A stretch of DNA of 64,000 bases. It comes from Frankineae bacterium MT45. GTDB lineage: Bacteria; Actinomycetota; Actinomycetes; Mycobacteriales; Jatrophihabitantaceae. Of this stretch, positions 18,487 through 27,393 are shown piece after piece. The DNA lies in contig LT629697.1 in the NCBI GenBank assembly GCA_900100325.1, positions 2,415,423 to 2,479,422 of the forward strand. The letters run 5' to 3'. The translations under genes were made by a program, and so were the position numbers. The notes under the pieces were generated by a model, which ran no database searches, had not been told where the DNA came from, and saw nothing but the letters and a program-made list of their open reading frames with translations. Numbering within the stretch: the stretch's first letter is position 1; each line of letters begins with the position of its first letter.

Positions 18487-18500
18487 TACACTGGTGTAAG

Positions 18501-18584
18501 TCATCCACAAGTTGGGTCTGGCTCTCCACAGGTGTGGTCTACGTCTCCACAAGTCATCCCCAACTTGTCGACACGTCATCCACA
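18501..18584 (+). repeat. Phased array of five DnaA-box-like nonamers
   Basis: Same-strand nonamers at 18501 (TCATCCACA), 18522 (CTCTCCACA), 18543 (GTCTCCACA), 18554 (TCATCCCCA) and 18576 (TCATCCACA). Start-to-start spacings are 21, 21, 11 and 22 bases, whole helical turns. They resemble the actinobacterial DnaA box (TTGTCCACA and variants ending TCCACA) and lie 80-165 bp upstream of nrdR. The gap from 18376 to 18664 holds nothing else but the candidate NrdR box and promoter. Confidence 0.5.
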
Positions 18585-18664
18585 GCTGAGCCGATCCGAA
18601 GTGGCTCGCCCCAGCGGTGACAACCGCTTATAGGTCAACGGACAGAAGGGAAGGTGTGCCGCAT

Positions 18665-19153
18665 ATGCGCTGCCCTTACTGCCGCCACTCTGACTCGCGG
18701 GTCGTCGATTCTCGTGAACACGACGAGGGTCAGGTCATCCGCCGCCGGCGCAGCTGCCAAGCCTGCGGCCGACGCTTCACAACGGTCGAAGAGGCGACTC
18801 TCGCCGTCATCAAGCGCAGCGGGGTCACCGAGCCGTTCAGTCGCGCCAAGGTCGTGCACGGAGTGCGTCGCGCCTGCCAGGGACGCCCGGTCGACGATGA
18901 TGCCCTTGCCCAGCTCGCCCAGCAGGTAGAGGACGCGGTCCGCGCGCGCGGCTTGGCCGAAGTTCCGAGCGACGAGGTTGGCCTGGCCATCCTCGGCCCG
19001 CTGCGTGAGCTCGACGAAGTCGCCTACCTGCGCTTTGCCAGCGTCTACAACGCCTTCAGTTCCATCGACGACTTCGAGAAGGCGATCGTCGAACTCCGTT
19101 CTGAACACCGCAATTCGCACAGCGACAGTCAGCCCCACCCGAACACCCGTTAG
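18665..19153 (+). CDS. nrdR: Transcriptional repressor NrdR
   Basis: 162-residue zinc-ribbon/ATP-cone repressor of ribonucleotide reductase genes. The N-terminal ribbon has CPYC (residues 3-6) and CQACGRRF, with RVVDSRE between them. The ATP-cone domain follows ([24 protein letters not shown] ... [11 protein letters not shown]), which senses ATP/dATP. The in-frame ATG at 18617 is upstream, but MRCPYC is the universal NrdR start and has GAAGGGAAGG upstream. It is 91 bp from nrdJ on the same strand, so NrdR probably controls its own operon through the candidate box at 18469. Confidence 0.97.
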   Translation: MRCPYCRHSDSRVVDSREHDEGQVIRRRRSCQACGRRFTTVEEATLAVIKRSGVTEPFSRAKVVHGVRRACQGRPVDDDALAQLAQQVEDAVRARGLAEVPSDEVGLAILGPLRELDEVAYLRFASVYNAFSSIDDFEKAIVELRSEHRNSHSDSQPHPNTR

Positions 19154-19244
19154 ATCCCCCGCTCGGACTAGCACCTCGGTGCACAGTCCTGCATCCGTTA
19201 CCCGACGAACGACCAACTAGCACCGTGAAGGGAAGTCCCGACTC

Positions 19245-22106
19245 ATGACCGAGGCGATCAACAAGAGCGCAGCCAAGGGCTCGGCAGCCGAAGCAGCTGC
19301 CGCAACCACCACCTACCCCGCAAATGGTTTGGTGATCGAGCGCGTCTACACCACGGCCGGTCTTCACCCCTACGACGAGGTGAGCTGGGAGCGTCGCGAC
19401 GTCGTCATGACGAACTGGCGCGACGGGTCGATCAACTTCGAGCAGCGTGGTGTGGAGTTCCCGGACTTCTGGTCGGTCAACGCCGCGAATATCGTGACGA
19501 CCAAGTACTTCCGCGGTGCAGTCGGCAGCGAGACCCGTGAGTGGTCGCTGCGGCAGCTGATTGATCGGGTCGTCCTCAAGTACCGAGCGGCCGGCGTAGA
19601 GCACGGTTACTTCGCCTCGCCCGCCGACGCCGAACTCTTCGAGCATGAGCTCACCTGGATGTTGCTGCACCAGGTCTTCAGCTTCAACTCGCCCGTCTGG
19701 TTCAACGTCGGAACGACGTCGCCGCAGCAGGTCAGCGCCTGCTTCATCCTGGCCGTCGATGACACGATGGACTCGATCTTGAACTGGTACCGCGAAGAAG
19801 GCCTTATTTTCAAGGGTGGTTCTGGGGCCGGCCTAAATCTCTCCCGCATCCGCTCTTCGCGTGAGCTCCTCTCCTCCGGTGGTACGGCGTCCGGCCCCGT
19901 GAGTTTCATGCGTGGTGCTGACGCCTCCGCCGGCACGATCAAGTCCGGCGGCGCAACTCGCCGGGCCGCCAAGATGGTGGTGCTGGACATCGATCACCCT
20001 GACATCGAGGAGTTCGTCGAGACGAAGGCCCGCGAAGAGAACAAGATTCGCGTGCTGCGCGACGCCGGGTTCGACATGGATCTGGGTGGATCCGACATCA
20101 CGTCGGTTCAGTACCAGAACGCGAACAACTCGGTACGGGTGTCTGACGAGTTCATGCGCGCCGTCGAGGAGGGACGCGAGTTCGGGCTCCGGTCGCGTAC
20201 CGACAACTCGGTCATCGAATCGGTCGACGCTCGTGCCCTCTTCACCAAGGTCGCTCAGGCCGCGTGGGCCTGCGCCGATCCGGGCATCCAGTACGACGAC
20301 ACGATCAACGACTGGCACACCAACCCGGAGACGGGGCGGATCACGGCCTCGAACCCTTGCTCGGAATACATGAGCCTCGACAACACGTCGTGCAACCTGG
20401 CCTCGCTCAACCTGCTGAAGTTCCTGGGTGATGACAACGTCTTCGACGGGCAGAAGTTCGTCAAGGCGGTCGAGCTCATCATCACGGCGATGGACATCTC
20501 GATCTGCTTCGCCGACTTCCCGACCGAGGCCATCGGCGTCAACACCCGGGCATACCGCCAGCTGGGCATCGGCTACGCAAACCTCGGTGCGCTGCTGATG
20601 GCCTCGGGACTGGCCTACGACTCTGAGGGCGGACGAGCCTTGGCCGGCGCGATCACCTCGTTGATGACCGGTACGTCCTACCGGCGCTCGGCCGAGGTGG
20701 CCGGAATCGTCGGCGCCTACGACGGATATGCGCGCAACGCCAGCGCCCACACCCGGGTCATTCGCAAGCACGCTGCCGCCAACGACGCAGCGCGTCCGCT
20801 GCACCAGAATGACCGCACGCTCTACCAACTGGCCGCTGAGGAGTGGGCCAAGAGCCTTGAGATTGGCGCTCGTAACGGCTGGCGCAATGCTCAGGCCTCA
20901 GTGCTCGCACCCACCGGAACCATCGGTTTGATGATGGACTGTGACACCACTGGTGTGGAGCCGGACCTGGCGCTCGTGAAGTTCAAGAAGCTGGTCGGCG
21001 GTGGGTCGATGCAGATCGTGAACCAGACGGTTCCGCGGGCGCTGCGAGTCCTCGGATACCAGGAGGAGCAGATCGAGGCGATCGTCGAGTTCATCGCCGC
21101 GCACGGTCACGTCATCGATGCGCCCGGCCTGCGCCACGAGCACTACGAGGTCTTCGACTGCGCGATGGGTGCGCGGGCCATCAGCGCGATGGGTCACGTC
21201 CGGATGATGGCGGCGGCGCAGCCGTTCCTCTCGGGTGCCATCTCCAAGACGGTGAACCTGCCCGAGAGCGCGACCGTCGAGGAGATCGAAGAGGTCTACA
21301 TGCAGGGCTGGAAGCTCGGCATCAAGGCCCTCGCCGTGTACCGGGACAACTGCAAGGTCGGCCAGCCGCTCTCGGCCGGGAACGGGGCGAAGGCCGACGC
21401 CGAGCCGGAGAAGGTCGTCGAGTTCCGCCCGACCCGCAAGCGGCTGCCGAAGGCTCGCCCGTCGCTCACCACGTCGTTCGCCGTCGGTGGCGCCGAGGGG
21501 TACATGACGGCCGGCTCCTACCCGGATGACGGTCTGGGCGAGGTCTTCCTCAAGCTCGGCAAGCAGGGCTCGACCCTCGCCGGCGTGATGGATGCCTTCT
21601 CGATCGCCATCTCGATCGCGTTGCAGCATGGTGTGCCGCTGGAGATCTACGTCCAGAAGTTCACGAACATGCGCTTCGAACCGGCCGGCCTCACCGATGA
21701 CCCGGACATCCGGATGGCACAGTCGGTGCTCGATTACATCTTCCGCCGCCTTGCGTTGGACTACCTGCCGTTCGAGACTCGCTCCGCGCTCGGTATCCAC
21801 ACCGCGGCTGAGCGGACGCAGCAACTGGACACCGGTACGTACGCACCGGTCGAGGAGGATTTCGAGACGCTGGCCCAGTCGGCGTCGGTGGCTGCGCCTG
21901 TGACTCCGGCTGAGGGGACCGACCACGTCGTCGCCGAGACGGCCAAGCCGGCACCGCTGCAGGTTCACAGCTCGATGGAGTTGCTGGAGTCAATGATCGG
22001 AACCTCCGCCGACGCGCCACTCTGCATGAACTGCGGCACCAAGATGCGGATGGCCGGTAGCTGCTTCGTCTGTGAGGGATGTGGTTCCACCAGCGGCTGC
22101 AGCTAA
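19245..22106 (+). CDS. nrdJ: Adenosylcobalamin-dependent (class II) ribonucleotide reductase
   Basis: 953-residue class II ribonucleotide reductase making dNTPs from ribonucleotides with adenosylcobalamin and no oxygen requirement. Seen: the N-terminal FNSPVWFNVG and QQVSACFIL (first redox Cys), the active-site finger NPCSEYMSLDNTSCNLASLNL (Asn, Cys, Glu), and APTGTIGLMMDCDTTG. A C-terminal zinc-binding tail has CMNCGTKM and CEGCGSTSGC, including the swinging cysteine pair. The first 30 residues are Ala-rich and variable. No cobalamin riboswitch was seen upstream. It is followed by two strong hairpins. Confidence 0.97.
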   Translation: MTEAINKSAAKGSAAEAAAATTTYPANGLVIERVYTTAGLHPYDEVSWERRDVVMTNWRDGSINFEQRGVEFPDFWSVNAANIVTTKYFRGAVGSETREWSLRQLIDRVVLKYRAAGVEHGYFASPADAELFEHELTWMLLHQVFSFNSPVWFNVGTTSPQQVSACFILAVDDTMDSILNWYREEGLIFKGGSGAGLNLSRIRSSRELLSSGGTASGPVSFMRGADASAGTIKSGGATRRAAKMVVLDIDHPDIEEFVETKAREENKIRVLRDAGFDMDLGGSDITSVQYQNANNSVRVSDEFMRAVEEGREFGLRSRTDNSVIESVDARALFTKVAQAAWACADPGIQYDDTINDWHTNPETGRITASNPCSEYMSLDNTSCNLASLNLLKFLGDDNVFDGQKFVKAVELIITAMDISICFADFPTEAIGVNTRAYRQLGIGYANLGALLMASGLAYDSEGGRALAGAITSLMTGTSYRRSAEVAGIVGAYDGYARNASAHTRVIRKHAAANDAARPLHQNDRTLYQLAAEEWAKSLEIGARNGWRNAQASVLAPTGTIGLMMDCDTTGVEPDLALVKFKKLVGGGSMQIVNQTVPRALRVLGYQEEQIEAIVEFIAAHGHVIDAPGLRHEHYEVFDCAMGARAISAMGHVRMMAAAQPFLSGAISKTVNLPESATVEEIEEVYMQGWKLGIKALAVYRDNCKVGQPLSAGNGAKADAEPEKVVEFRPTRKRLPKARPSLTTSFAVGGAEGYMTAGSYPDDGLGEVFLKLGKQGSTLAGVMDAFSIAISIALQHGVPLEIYVQKFTNMRFEPAGLTDDPDIRMAQSVLDYIFRRLALDYLPFETRSALGIHTAAERTQQLDTGTYAPVEEDFETLAQSASVAAPVTPAEGTDHVVAETAKPAPLQVHSSMELLESMIGTSADAPLCMNCGTKMRMAGSCFVCEGCGSTSGCS

Positions 22107-22126
22107 AGACCGCGGCTAGTCCGCAT

Positions 22127-22147
22127 CGTCCCGAAGAATCCGGGACG
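22127..22147 (+). terminator. Stem-loop after nrdJ (proximal)
   Basis: CGTCCCG, a 7-base loop, CGGGACG: a perfect 7-bp stem 20 bases after the nrdJ stop. Confidence 0.5.
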
Positions 22148-22167
22148 GTGTTCGGACGGTAGGCATC

Positions 22168-22211
22168 ATGGCGAGGGGTGGAGTCCGAATGAGGACTCTG
22201 CCCCTCGCCAT
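22168..22211 (+). terminator. Long stem-loop after nrdJ (distal)
   Basis: ATGGCGAGGGG (22168-22178) pairs perfectly with 22201-22211; inside, GAGTCC (22181-22186) pairs with GGACTC (22193-22198). No U-run follows, as is common for actinobacterial terminators. It insulates nrdJ from the iron-regulated gene downstream. Confidence 0.7.
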
Positions 22212-22240
22212 TCGTCTTCGTAAGGCAGACCGCTGGACGT

Positions 22241-22271
22241 GTTAGGCGAGCCTAAGTTAGGCTCACCTAAC
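22241..22271 (+). promoter_or_regulatory. Double iron box (IdeR/DmdR operator)
   Basis: A 31-bp palindrome, GTTAGGCGAGCCTAA then G then TTAGGCTCACCTAAC, with one mismatched pair. Its right part CTAAGTTAGGCTCACCTAA matches 16 of 19 bases of the Streptomyces iron box recalled as TTAGGTTAGGCTCACCTAA. It ends 40 bp before the GTG of the DUF2470 gene. IdeR is encoded at 40558-41274. Confidence 0.85.
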
Positions 22272-22311
22272 ATGGCCGCGCAAGAGGGGCCGAAACATCC
22301 TCGGAGGTCAG

Positions 22312-23076
22312 GTGTACCGTCGCCGGCGCGGTTTCTCGATGAGTGCTCAGGTGCTGCTGGACGATGATGAATTGGCCAGATATGCCCGGACCACACTGGC
22401 CGGCTCGGATGCCGGGAGTCTCTTGGTGGCCGACGGCGGGCAGACGATCTGCAGCCAGATTTCGGTGTCGGTGCGCGACGACGGGGGAGAAGCCGTCATG
22501 GTGGTCCCGACCGCTCGTGCGCCGTGGCTGAACGCGCCACGCCCTCGCTGGGGGTCGCTGGTCCTCGAGCCGGCGGACGAGAGCGGGGTGGGGGTGACGC
22601 TCAGTGGACGTCTTCAGCGACTCAGTCAACGTGCCAACGCTGAGACGCACCCTCACTGCTCGAGTTCACTGGCCCGTTCGCAAGAGACCCAGGTGGCCAT
22701 GCGGGTCGAGGAGGTCTGGGTCTCCTGCCCGCGTCGCGCCGAACTACCACCGAATGTGGCCGGGGTGCGCCAGGTTCCCTTGCTGCGCTATGCAAACGCC
22801 GAGCCCGACCTCTTTGCCGCCAACTCGCGGCGGGTCATGAAGCACTTGAACACCTTCCACGGCGAGCAGCTGCGCGCATGGGCTGTGTCGCACACCGATG
22901 AGGAGCTGGAGCAGATCGCCGGCGCGTCGGTCAGCTCACTCAGCCGCACGGCCCTGCATCTGTGGGTCATCGGACCAGACGGAGCGACGGGAACACAGGT
23001 CGAGTTTCCCGCCGCACTGCAGAGCTTCGACGAGTTGGGCGAGCTGATCCGTCGTGAGATCGAGTCGCCGCGCTGA
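22312..23076 (+). CDS. Iron-regulated DUF2470 / heme-utilisation-like protein
   Basis: 254-residue protein with an N-terminal split-barrel, FMN-binding-like region (residues about 20-150) and a C-terminal DUF2470 domain beginning at RRVMKHLNTFHGEQLRAWA. This layout is that of the HugZ/HutZ-type and pyridoxamine-oxidase-like heme-handling proteins; heme degradation or storage is inferred. The GTG at 22312 has GGAGG just upstream (spacing about 6, a little short); an ATG at 22339 is the alternative but has no site. The double iron box at 22241 implies repression by IdeR when iron is plentiful, which supports an iron/heme role. Confidence 0.75.
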   Translation: MYRRRRGFSMSAQVLLDDDELARYARTTLAGSDAGSLLVADGGQTICSQISVSVRDDGGEAVMVVPTARAPWLNAPRPRWGSLVLEPADESGVGVTLSGRLQRLSQRANAETHPHCSSSLARSQETQVAMRVEEVWVSCPRRAELPPNVAGVRQVPLLRYANAEPDLFAANSRRVMKHLNTFHGEQLRAWAVSHTDEELEQIAGASVSSLSRTALHLWVIGPDGATGTQVEFPAALQSFDELGELIRREIESPR

Positions 23077-23089
23077 TGCAGGACGCCGG

Positions 23090-23854
23090 TTACTGCTGCT
23101 GTTCGGTGGGGCGGATCAGCATTTCGTTGATCGCCATTCGTCGGGGGCGGGTGAGCATGAACTCGATCGTCTCGGCGATGTCTTCGGCCTCCAACCGCTC
23201 CATCTGGCTGAACCTGGCCCGCAGACCCTCAAGAATCTCCGGACGATTGTGCCCGGCGAGTTCGGTGGCCACCGCGCCCGGTTCGATCAGACCCACCCGC
23301 ACATGACGTTCGGTGACCTCCTGACGTAGCGATTCAGCGAAGGCGCCGACGGCATGCTTGGAGGCGTTGTAGGCCCCGCTACCGAGCCGCACCTGGCGTC
23401 CGGCGACGCTGGAGATCATCACGAGATCGGCCACCCGGCGCTCAGAGGTCTCGGCCGCGGCGAGCAGGTGCGGCAGTGCCGCGTGAGTCGTGTACATAAG
23501 CCCGAGAACGTTGAGATTCACCATCCGCTCCCACTCCTGCACCGGTGCGCCGACGATCGGCCCCAGCAGCATGACTCCGGCGTTCGCGATCACGGTGTCG
23601 AGTCGATCGAAGCGGTCAACGGCCGCCTGCACCGCTTCCCGCACCTGCTCCTCGACATTGACATCGGCCTCGACGACCAGCGCCTCGCTGCCGACGTCGC
23701 TTATCTTCTCGGCAAGTTCGGCTAGTCGATCGACGCGGCGGGCGACCAGAGCGACCCGAGCCCCGGCGGCGGCGAGGGTCAGTGCGGTGGCCGCACCGAT
23801 GCCACTGCTTGCGCCGGTCACCAGCGCCGATGTGCCTTCCAAACGTCCAGTCAT
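23090..23854 (-). CDS. SDR family NAD(P)-dependent oxidoreductase
   Basis: 254-residue classical short-chain dehydrogenase. The cofactor-binding TGASSGIG lies at about residues 14-21, NAG at about 91, the catalytic Ser in MISSVAG, and Tyr/Lys in YNASK. An Arg after strand 2 (VARRVDR) suggests NADP(H) preference. The closest type is the YdfG-like group acting on hydroxy acids or aldehydes, but the substrate is not determinable. It is 53 bp downstream of zwf on the same strand, so co-transcription with GH15-zwf is likely and would tie it to NADPH supply. Confidence 0.9.
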   Translation of the reverse strand: MTGRLEGTSALVTGASSGIGAATALTLAAAGARVALVARRVDRLAELAEKISDVGSEALVVEADVNVEEQVREAVQAAVDRFDRLDTVIANAGVMLLGPIVGAPVQEWERMVNLNVLGLMYTTHAALPHLLAAAETSERRVADLVMISSVAGRQVRLGSGAYNASKHAVGAFAESLRQEVTERHVRVGLIEPGAVATELAGHNRPEILEGLRARFSQMERLEAEDIAETIEFMLTRPRRMAINEMLIRPTEQQQ

Positions 23855-23907
23855 GCGAGCTTCTCCTTCTGGTCAATCGTCGTACAGGTGAGGCGCACAG
23901 GTCCGGG

Positions 23908-25320
23908 CTACCCCACGAGCCAGCGCTGCGGTGCCACCAACTCATCGGCCTCCGCCGGCCCCCACGACCCGGGTGCGTAGGGAATCGGTTTCGGCGGGTC
24001 GGTGAGGATCTTCGCACTCACCTTCCACACCTGCTCCAGCCCATCCGGACGGGTGAAGAGCGACCGATCCCCGAGCAGCACATCGTGAATCAACCGCGAA
24101 TAGGGCGAGAGCGGCCGGCCGCCATTGACGTTGGCCAGCGGAATCTTGGCCTGCGCGACACCGAGCTTCACGTCCGGCCCTGGCTCCTTCACGACCAGCG
24201 AGAGGTCGACCTCGCCGGAGCCGCTGAGGGAGAAGGAGAGGACGTTCCGTTCCGCCGGCTGGTTGCTCAGCGGACCCTCCGGAGTGCGCAGCACGAGGCT
24301 TACCCGCTGTTCGCTACGCGCCAACTGCTTGCCGGTGCGGAGCAGGAAGGGAACACCCCGCCAGCGGTCGCTGTCGATCCATAGCTTCGCCGCGACGAAG
24401 GTCTCGGTGCGGGAGTTTTCCTTGACGCCCTCGGTCTGCAGGTAGCCTTCGTACTGGCCGAGCACGACGTCGGACGGCTCGATAGGCCGGAATTTGTTGA
24501 TGATTCCTTCGCGGGCCGACTGTAGATCGGCGGCGTCGAGGCTGGCCGGCGGCTCCATGGCCACCTCGGCCGCGACCTGGAACAGGTGCGTCACCAGCAT
24601 GTCGAGGATCGCGCCGGTGGCGTCGTAGAAGAGTGCCCGGTCGGCGACGTCCAGCGTCTCCGGCACATCGATCTGTACCGACTCGACGTGCTCGGCGTCC
24701 CAGATTCCGCTGATCAGACTGTTCGCGAAGCGCATGACGTGCAGGTCCTGCGTCGCCTCTTTGCCCAGGAAGTGGTCAATGCGATACGCCTGCGACTCGT
24801 CCAAGACGGAGTGGACGACCTTATCGAGTTCGTGGAACGCCTCGGCCGAGGTGCCGAAGGGCTTCTCATAGACGACCCGGGCGTCGCCGGTCAGGTCGTG
24901 TTCACCAAGCCCCTTGGTCAGCTCGCCGAAGGACGTCGGTGGCACGGCGAAGTAGTGGACCAATTGCTCGCCCTCCATCGCTTCGCGCGCTTCGGAGATC
25001 ACATCGAGCAGGCTGCCCGGATCGTCGCTACTGAAGCCGCCGCCGGCGAAGTAGAGACGCTCCCGGAACGACTCCCACTCCTCATCACTGCCGAGCGAAC
25101 TGAACTCGGTAAGGACGTCGTGAACGTGCTGGCGGAAGTCCAGATGCGAGACGTCGCCCCGGCCGTTTCCGATCAGCCGCCACTCTTGTGGAAGGAGGCC
25201 AGCATTGGCCAACTCGTAGAAGGCGGGAAGCACCATGCGTTTCGCAAGATCTCCGGTCGCGCCGAAGAGCACGAAGATGGTCGGACGGGGCGTACCTGTC
25301 GTTGCTTTGGCTTCGCTCAC
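23908..25320 (-). CDS. zwf: Glucose-6-phosphate 1-dehydrogenase
   Basis: 470-residue enzyme oxidising glucose 6-phosphate to 6-phosphogluconolactone and making NADPH, the entry to the pentose phosphate pathway. Seen: the nucleotide-binding loop FGATGDLAKR, the catalytic RIDHFLGKE, the cis-Pro EKPFG, and FVAAKLWIDSDRW with GVPFLLRTGKQL. Length and order of motifs are normal. It starts 36 bp after the GH15 gene on the same strand. No opcA or tal neighbours are present, unlike the main pentose-phosphate cluster of many actinobacteria, so this may be an additional zwf copy (inference). Confidence 0.96.
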   Translation of the reverse strand: MSEAKATTGTPRPTIFVLFGATGDLAKRMVLPAFYELANAGLLPQEWRLIGNGRGDVSHLDFRQHVHDVLTEFSSLGSDEEWESFRERLYFAGGGFSSDDPGSLLDVISEAREAMEGEQLVHYFAVPPTSFGELTKGLGEHDLTGDARVVYEKPFGTSAEAFHELDKVVHSVLDESQAYRIDHFLGKEATQDLHVMRFANSLISGIWDAEHVESVQIDVPETLDVADRALFYDATGAILDMLVTHLFQVAAEVAMEPPASLDAADLQSAREGIINKFRPIEPSDVVLGQYEGYLQTEGVKENSRTETFVAAKLWIDSDRWRGVPFLLRTGKQLARSEQRVSLVLRTPEGPLSNQPAERNVLSFSLSGSGEVDLSLVVKEPGPDVKLGVAQAKIPLANVNGGRPLSPYSRLIHDVLLGDRSLFTRPDGLEQVWKVSAKILTDPPKPIPYAPGSWGPAEADELVAPQRWLVG

Positions 25321-25356
25321 CCCGCCACCGTACCCACGAACCAGGCGGCAGTACCG

Positions 25357-27279
25357 CTAGTCGCTCAACATATCGTCGATGTCTAGGTCCTCCAACGATT
25401 CGTCGGCGATGACGTGCACTACCGCGTTGATCAGCGCAAGGTGCGTGAAGGCCTGTGGAAAGTTGCCCAACTGCTCGCCCGAATGCGGATCGATCTCCTC
25501 GGCGTAGAGCTCCAGCGGCCCAGCGAAGGAGAGCAGCTTCTTGCAGAGGTCTCTAGCCCGGCGCCGTTCTCCGATGGTGCTCAGAGCCGAGACGAGCCAG
25601 AAGGAACAGATCGTGAAGGATCCTTCCTCACCGCTGAATCCGTCGTCCGTCTCGTCGGTACGGTAGCGCAGCACCAGGCCGTCGACGGTGAGTTCGTCGG
25701 CGATGGCCAGCACGGTGGCCCGGATACGGGGGTCGTCCGGCGGCAAGAAGTTCAGCAGCGGGGCGAGCAGCAGCGACGCGTCCAGAGCATCAGTGTCGTA
25801 GTGCTGAGTGAAGACGCCGCGCGAGTCAACCCCGTTGGCGCAGATGTCGGCGTGAATCTCATCAGCGACCTTGTGCCACTCGCTGGCCTTGGAGTCCTGC
25901 CCGATCATGTCGGCCAGACGGGCGCCGCGATCGACGGCGACCCAGCACATGATCTTCGACGACGTGAAGTGCTGATGGCCGCCGCGGACCTCCCAGATTC
26001 CAGCGTCCGGGAGGTGCCAGTTCGCGATAGCCTCCTCGACCTGCTTTCCGAGGAAGGGCCAGATCCGACCGTCCACGTGATCGCGGGCCTTGGTATGCAG
26101 GTAGACCGAGTCGAGGAGTGCACCCCAGACGTCGTGCTGGCGCTGGGCGTAGGCCGCGTTGCCGATGCGTACCGGGCGCGAGTCGGCGTAGCCGGGCAGG
26201 TGGTCGAGTTCGACCTCGGGCAGCTCCCGCTCGCCGCCGATGCCGTACATGATCTGCAGGTCCTCCTCGCCCGAGGCCAGGTCGGCGATGAAGGAGAAGA
26301 AGTCGACGGCCTCCCAGTCGAAGCCGAGGCTGTACATGGCCCAGAGCGCGAACGTCGAGTCGCGGATCCAGCTGTAGCGGTAGTCGTAGTTGCGCTCCCC
26401 GCCGATCGTCTCAGGCAGCGAGGTGGTGGTGGCCGCGACGATGGCGCCCGTCGGGGCGAAGGTCAGCCCCTTGAGGGTGAGTGCGCTGCGCTGGAGGTAG
26501 CTGCGCCAGGGGTGGTCCGGGAAGCGGCCACGGGCCAGCCAGTGCTGCCAGTGATGGGCCGTCCAGACCAGGCGAGAGTAGGCGTCGGCGTGCGTCAGCG
26601 GAGGCTCCTTGCTGCCCCACGACAGCGCCACGAAACGGACGTCGCCCTCCTTCAGCAGCGTGCGGGCGGTGGCTCGTCCGCCCTCGAAGCCCATCCGCAT
26701 ATCAGTGGTGAGCGTCAGGGCGACATCGCTGTGCTGCGACCGGGCCACGCCCTGGTGGTACACCTGCTCGGTGTAGGACCAGTGCCCGATGGCCCGGCCG
26801 TAGTCGAAGACGGGCTCGCACTCGACGACCGTCTGCACCTCGCCTTTGACACAGCGAATCGTGCGCAGCAGGGTGTGCTCGGGTTCGTAATCGGTCGGCG
26901 TACGGCGATGGGTCTTCGACACCGACTGGTCATGACGCCACGGTCCCATCAGCAGCACATCGCGGACGATGATCCACCCGGTCGCCGTGCCCCAGCTCGT
27001 CTCCAGGATCATCGTGCCCGGCAGGTAGCGACGGGCCGCCGGTACCGACACGTCCGACGGTGCGACCCGGAAACTGCCGGCATGCGGGCCGAGGATCGAT
27101 CCGAAGACGCTGGCCGAATCCATCCGGGGCAGGCACATCCACTCGACCGCGCCACCCGGTGAAACCAGCGCCGTCGCCTCACCGTCGGAGAGGAAACCGT
27201 AGTCACCGATCGGGACCGCCTTGCGCGTGCCGGTGTGGGCCTGCGCGAGCGCCGCGGTGGCTGGAATCTGTTCGTCCAT
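25357..27279 (-). CDS. Glycoside hydrolase family 15 protein (glucoamylase/trehalase type)
   Basis: 640-residue GH15 enzyme with an N-terminal beta-sandwich domain (about residues 20-250) and a C-terminal (alpha/alpha)6 barrel. Seen: PIGDYGFLSDGEATALVSPGG at the start, the barrel signature NYDYRYSWIRDSTFALWAM, a catalytic Glu in GEEGSFTICSFW and a second acid in YAEEIDPHSGEQLGNFPQAF. Mycobacterial trehalase belongs to this family, so trehalose or malto-oligosaccharides are the likely substrates; the two cannot be separated here. No signal peptide, so it acts in the cytosol. It heads a GH15-zwf-SDR operon. Confidence 0.93.
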   Translation of the reverse strand: MDEQIPATAALAQAHTGTRKAVPIGDYGFLSDGEATALVSPGGAVEWMCLPRMDSASVFGSILGPHAGSFRVAPSDVSVPAARRYLPGTMILETSWGTATGWIIVRDVLLMGPWRHDQSVSKTHRRTPTDYEPEHTLLRTIRCVKGEVQTVVECEPVFDYGRAIGHWSYTEQVYHQGVARSQHSDVALTLTTDMRMGFEGGRATARTLLKEGDVRFVALSWGSKEPPLTHADAYSRLVWTAHHWQHWLARGRFPDHPWRSYLQRSALTLKGLTFAPTGAIVAATTTSLPETIGGERNYDYRYSWIRDSTFALWAMYSLGFDWEAVDFFSFIADLASGEEDLQIMYGIGGERELPEVELDHLPGYADSRPVRIGNAAYAQRQHDVWGALLDSVYLHTKARDHVDGRIWPFLGKQVEEAIANWHLPDAGIWEVRGGHQHFTSSKIMCWVAVDRGARLADMIGQDSKASEWHKVADEIHADICANGVDSRGVFTQHYDTDALDASLLLAPLLNFLPPDDPRIRATVLAIADELTVDGLVLRYRTDETDDGFSGEEGSFTICSFWLVSALSTIGERRRARDLCKKLLSFAGPLELYAEEIDPHSGEQLGNFPQAFTHLALINAVVHVIADESLEDLDIDDMLSD

Positions 27280-27393
27280 CTCAAAAGCATGGATGACGCA
27301 GCCGGTTACCGCCAGACACGCCCCTGATACCGCTTTCGGCGTGTCGCGGCACCGTCGCAGTCGCTCCTGGCCGCTCCTCGCTACAGTCGCGCA

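Noticed and set aside
18501-18584. DnaA-box array as a replication origin
   Set aside because: No dnaA, dnaN or AT-rich unwinding region nearby; position before nrdR fits gene regulation better.
18376-18664. Cobalamin riboswitch before nrdR-nrdJ
   Set aside because: No B12-box-like conserved core found, although the reductase uses adenosylcobalamin.
25414-27162. 582-codon plus-strand frame
   Set aside because: Antisense to the GH15 gene, with a repetitive Val/Gly/Asp/Arg composition typical of shadow frames in high-GC DNA.
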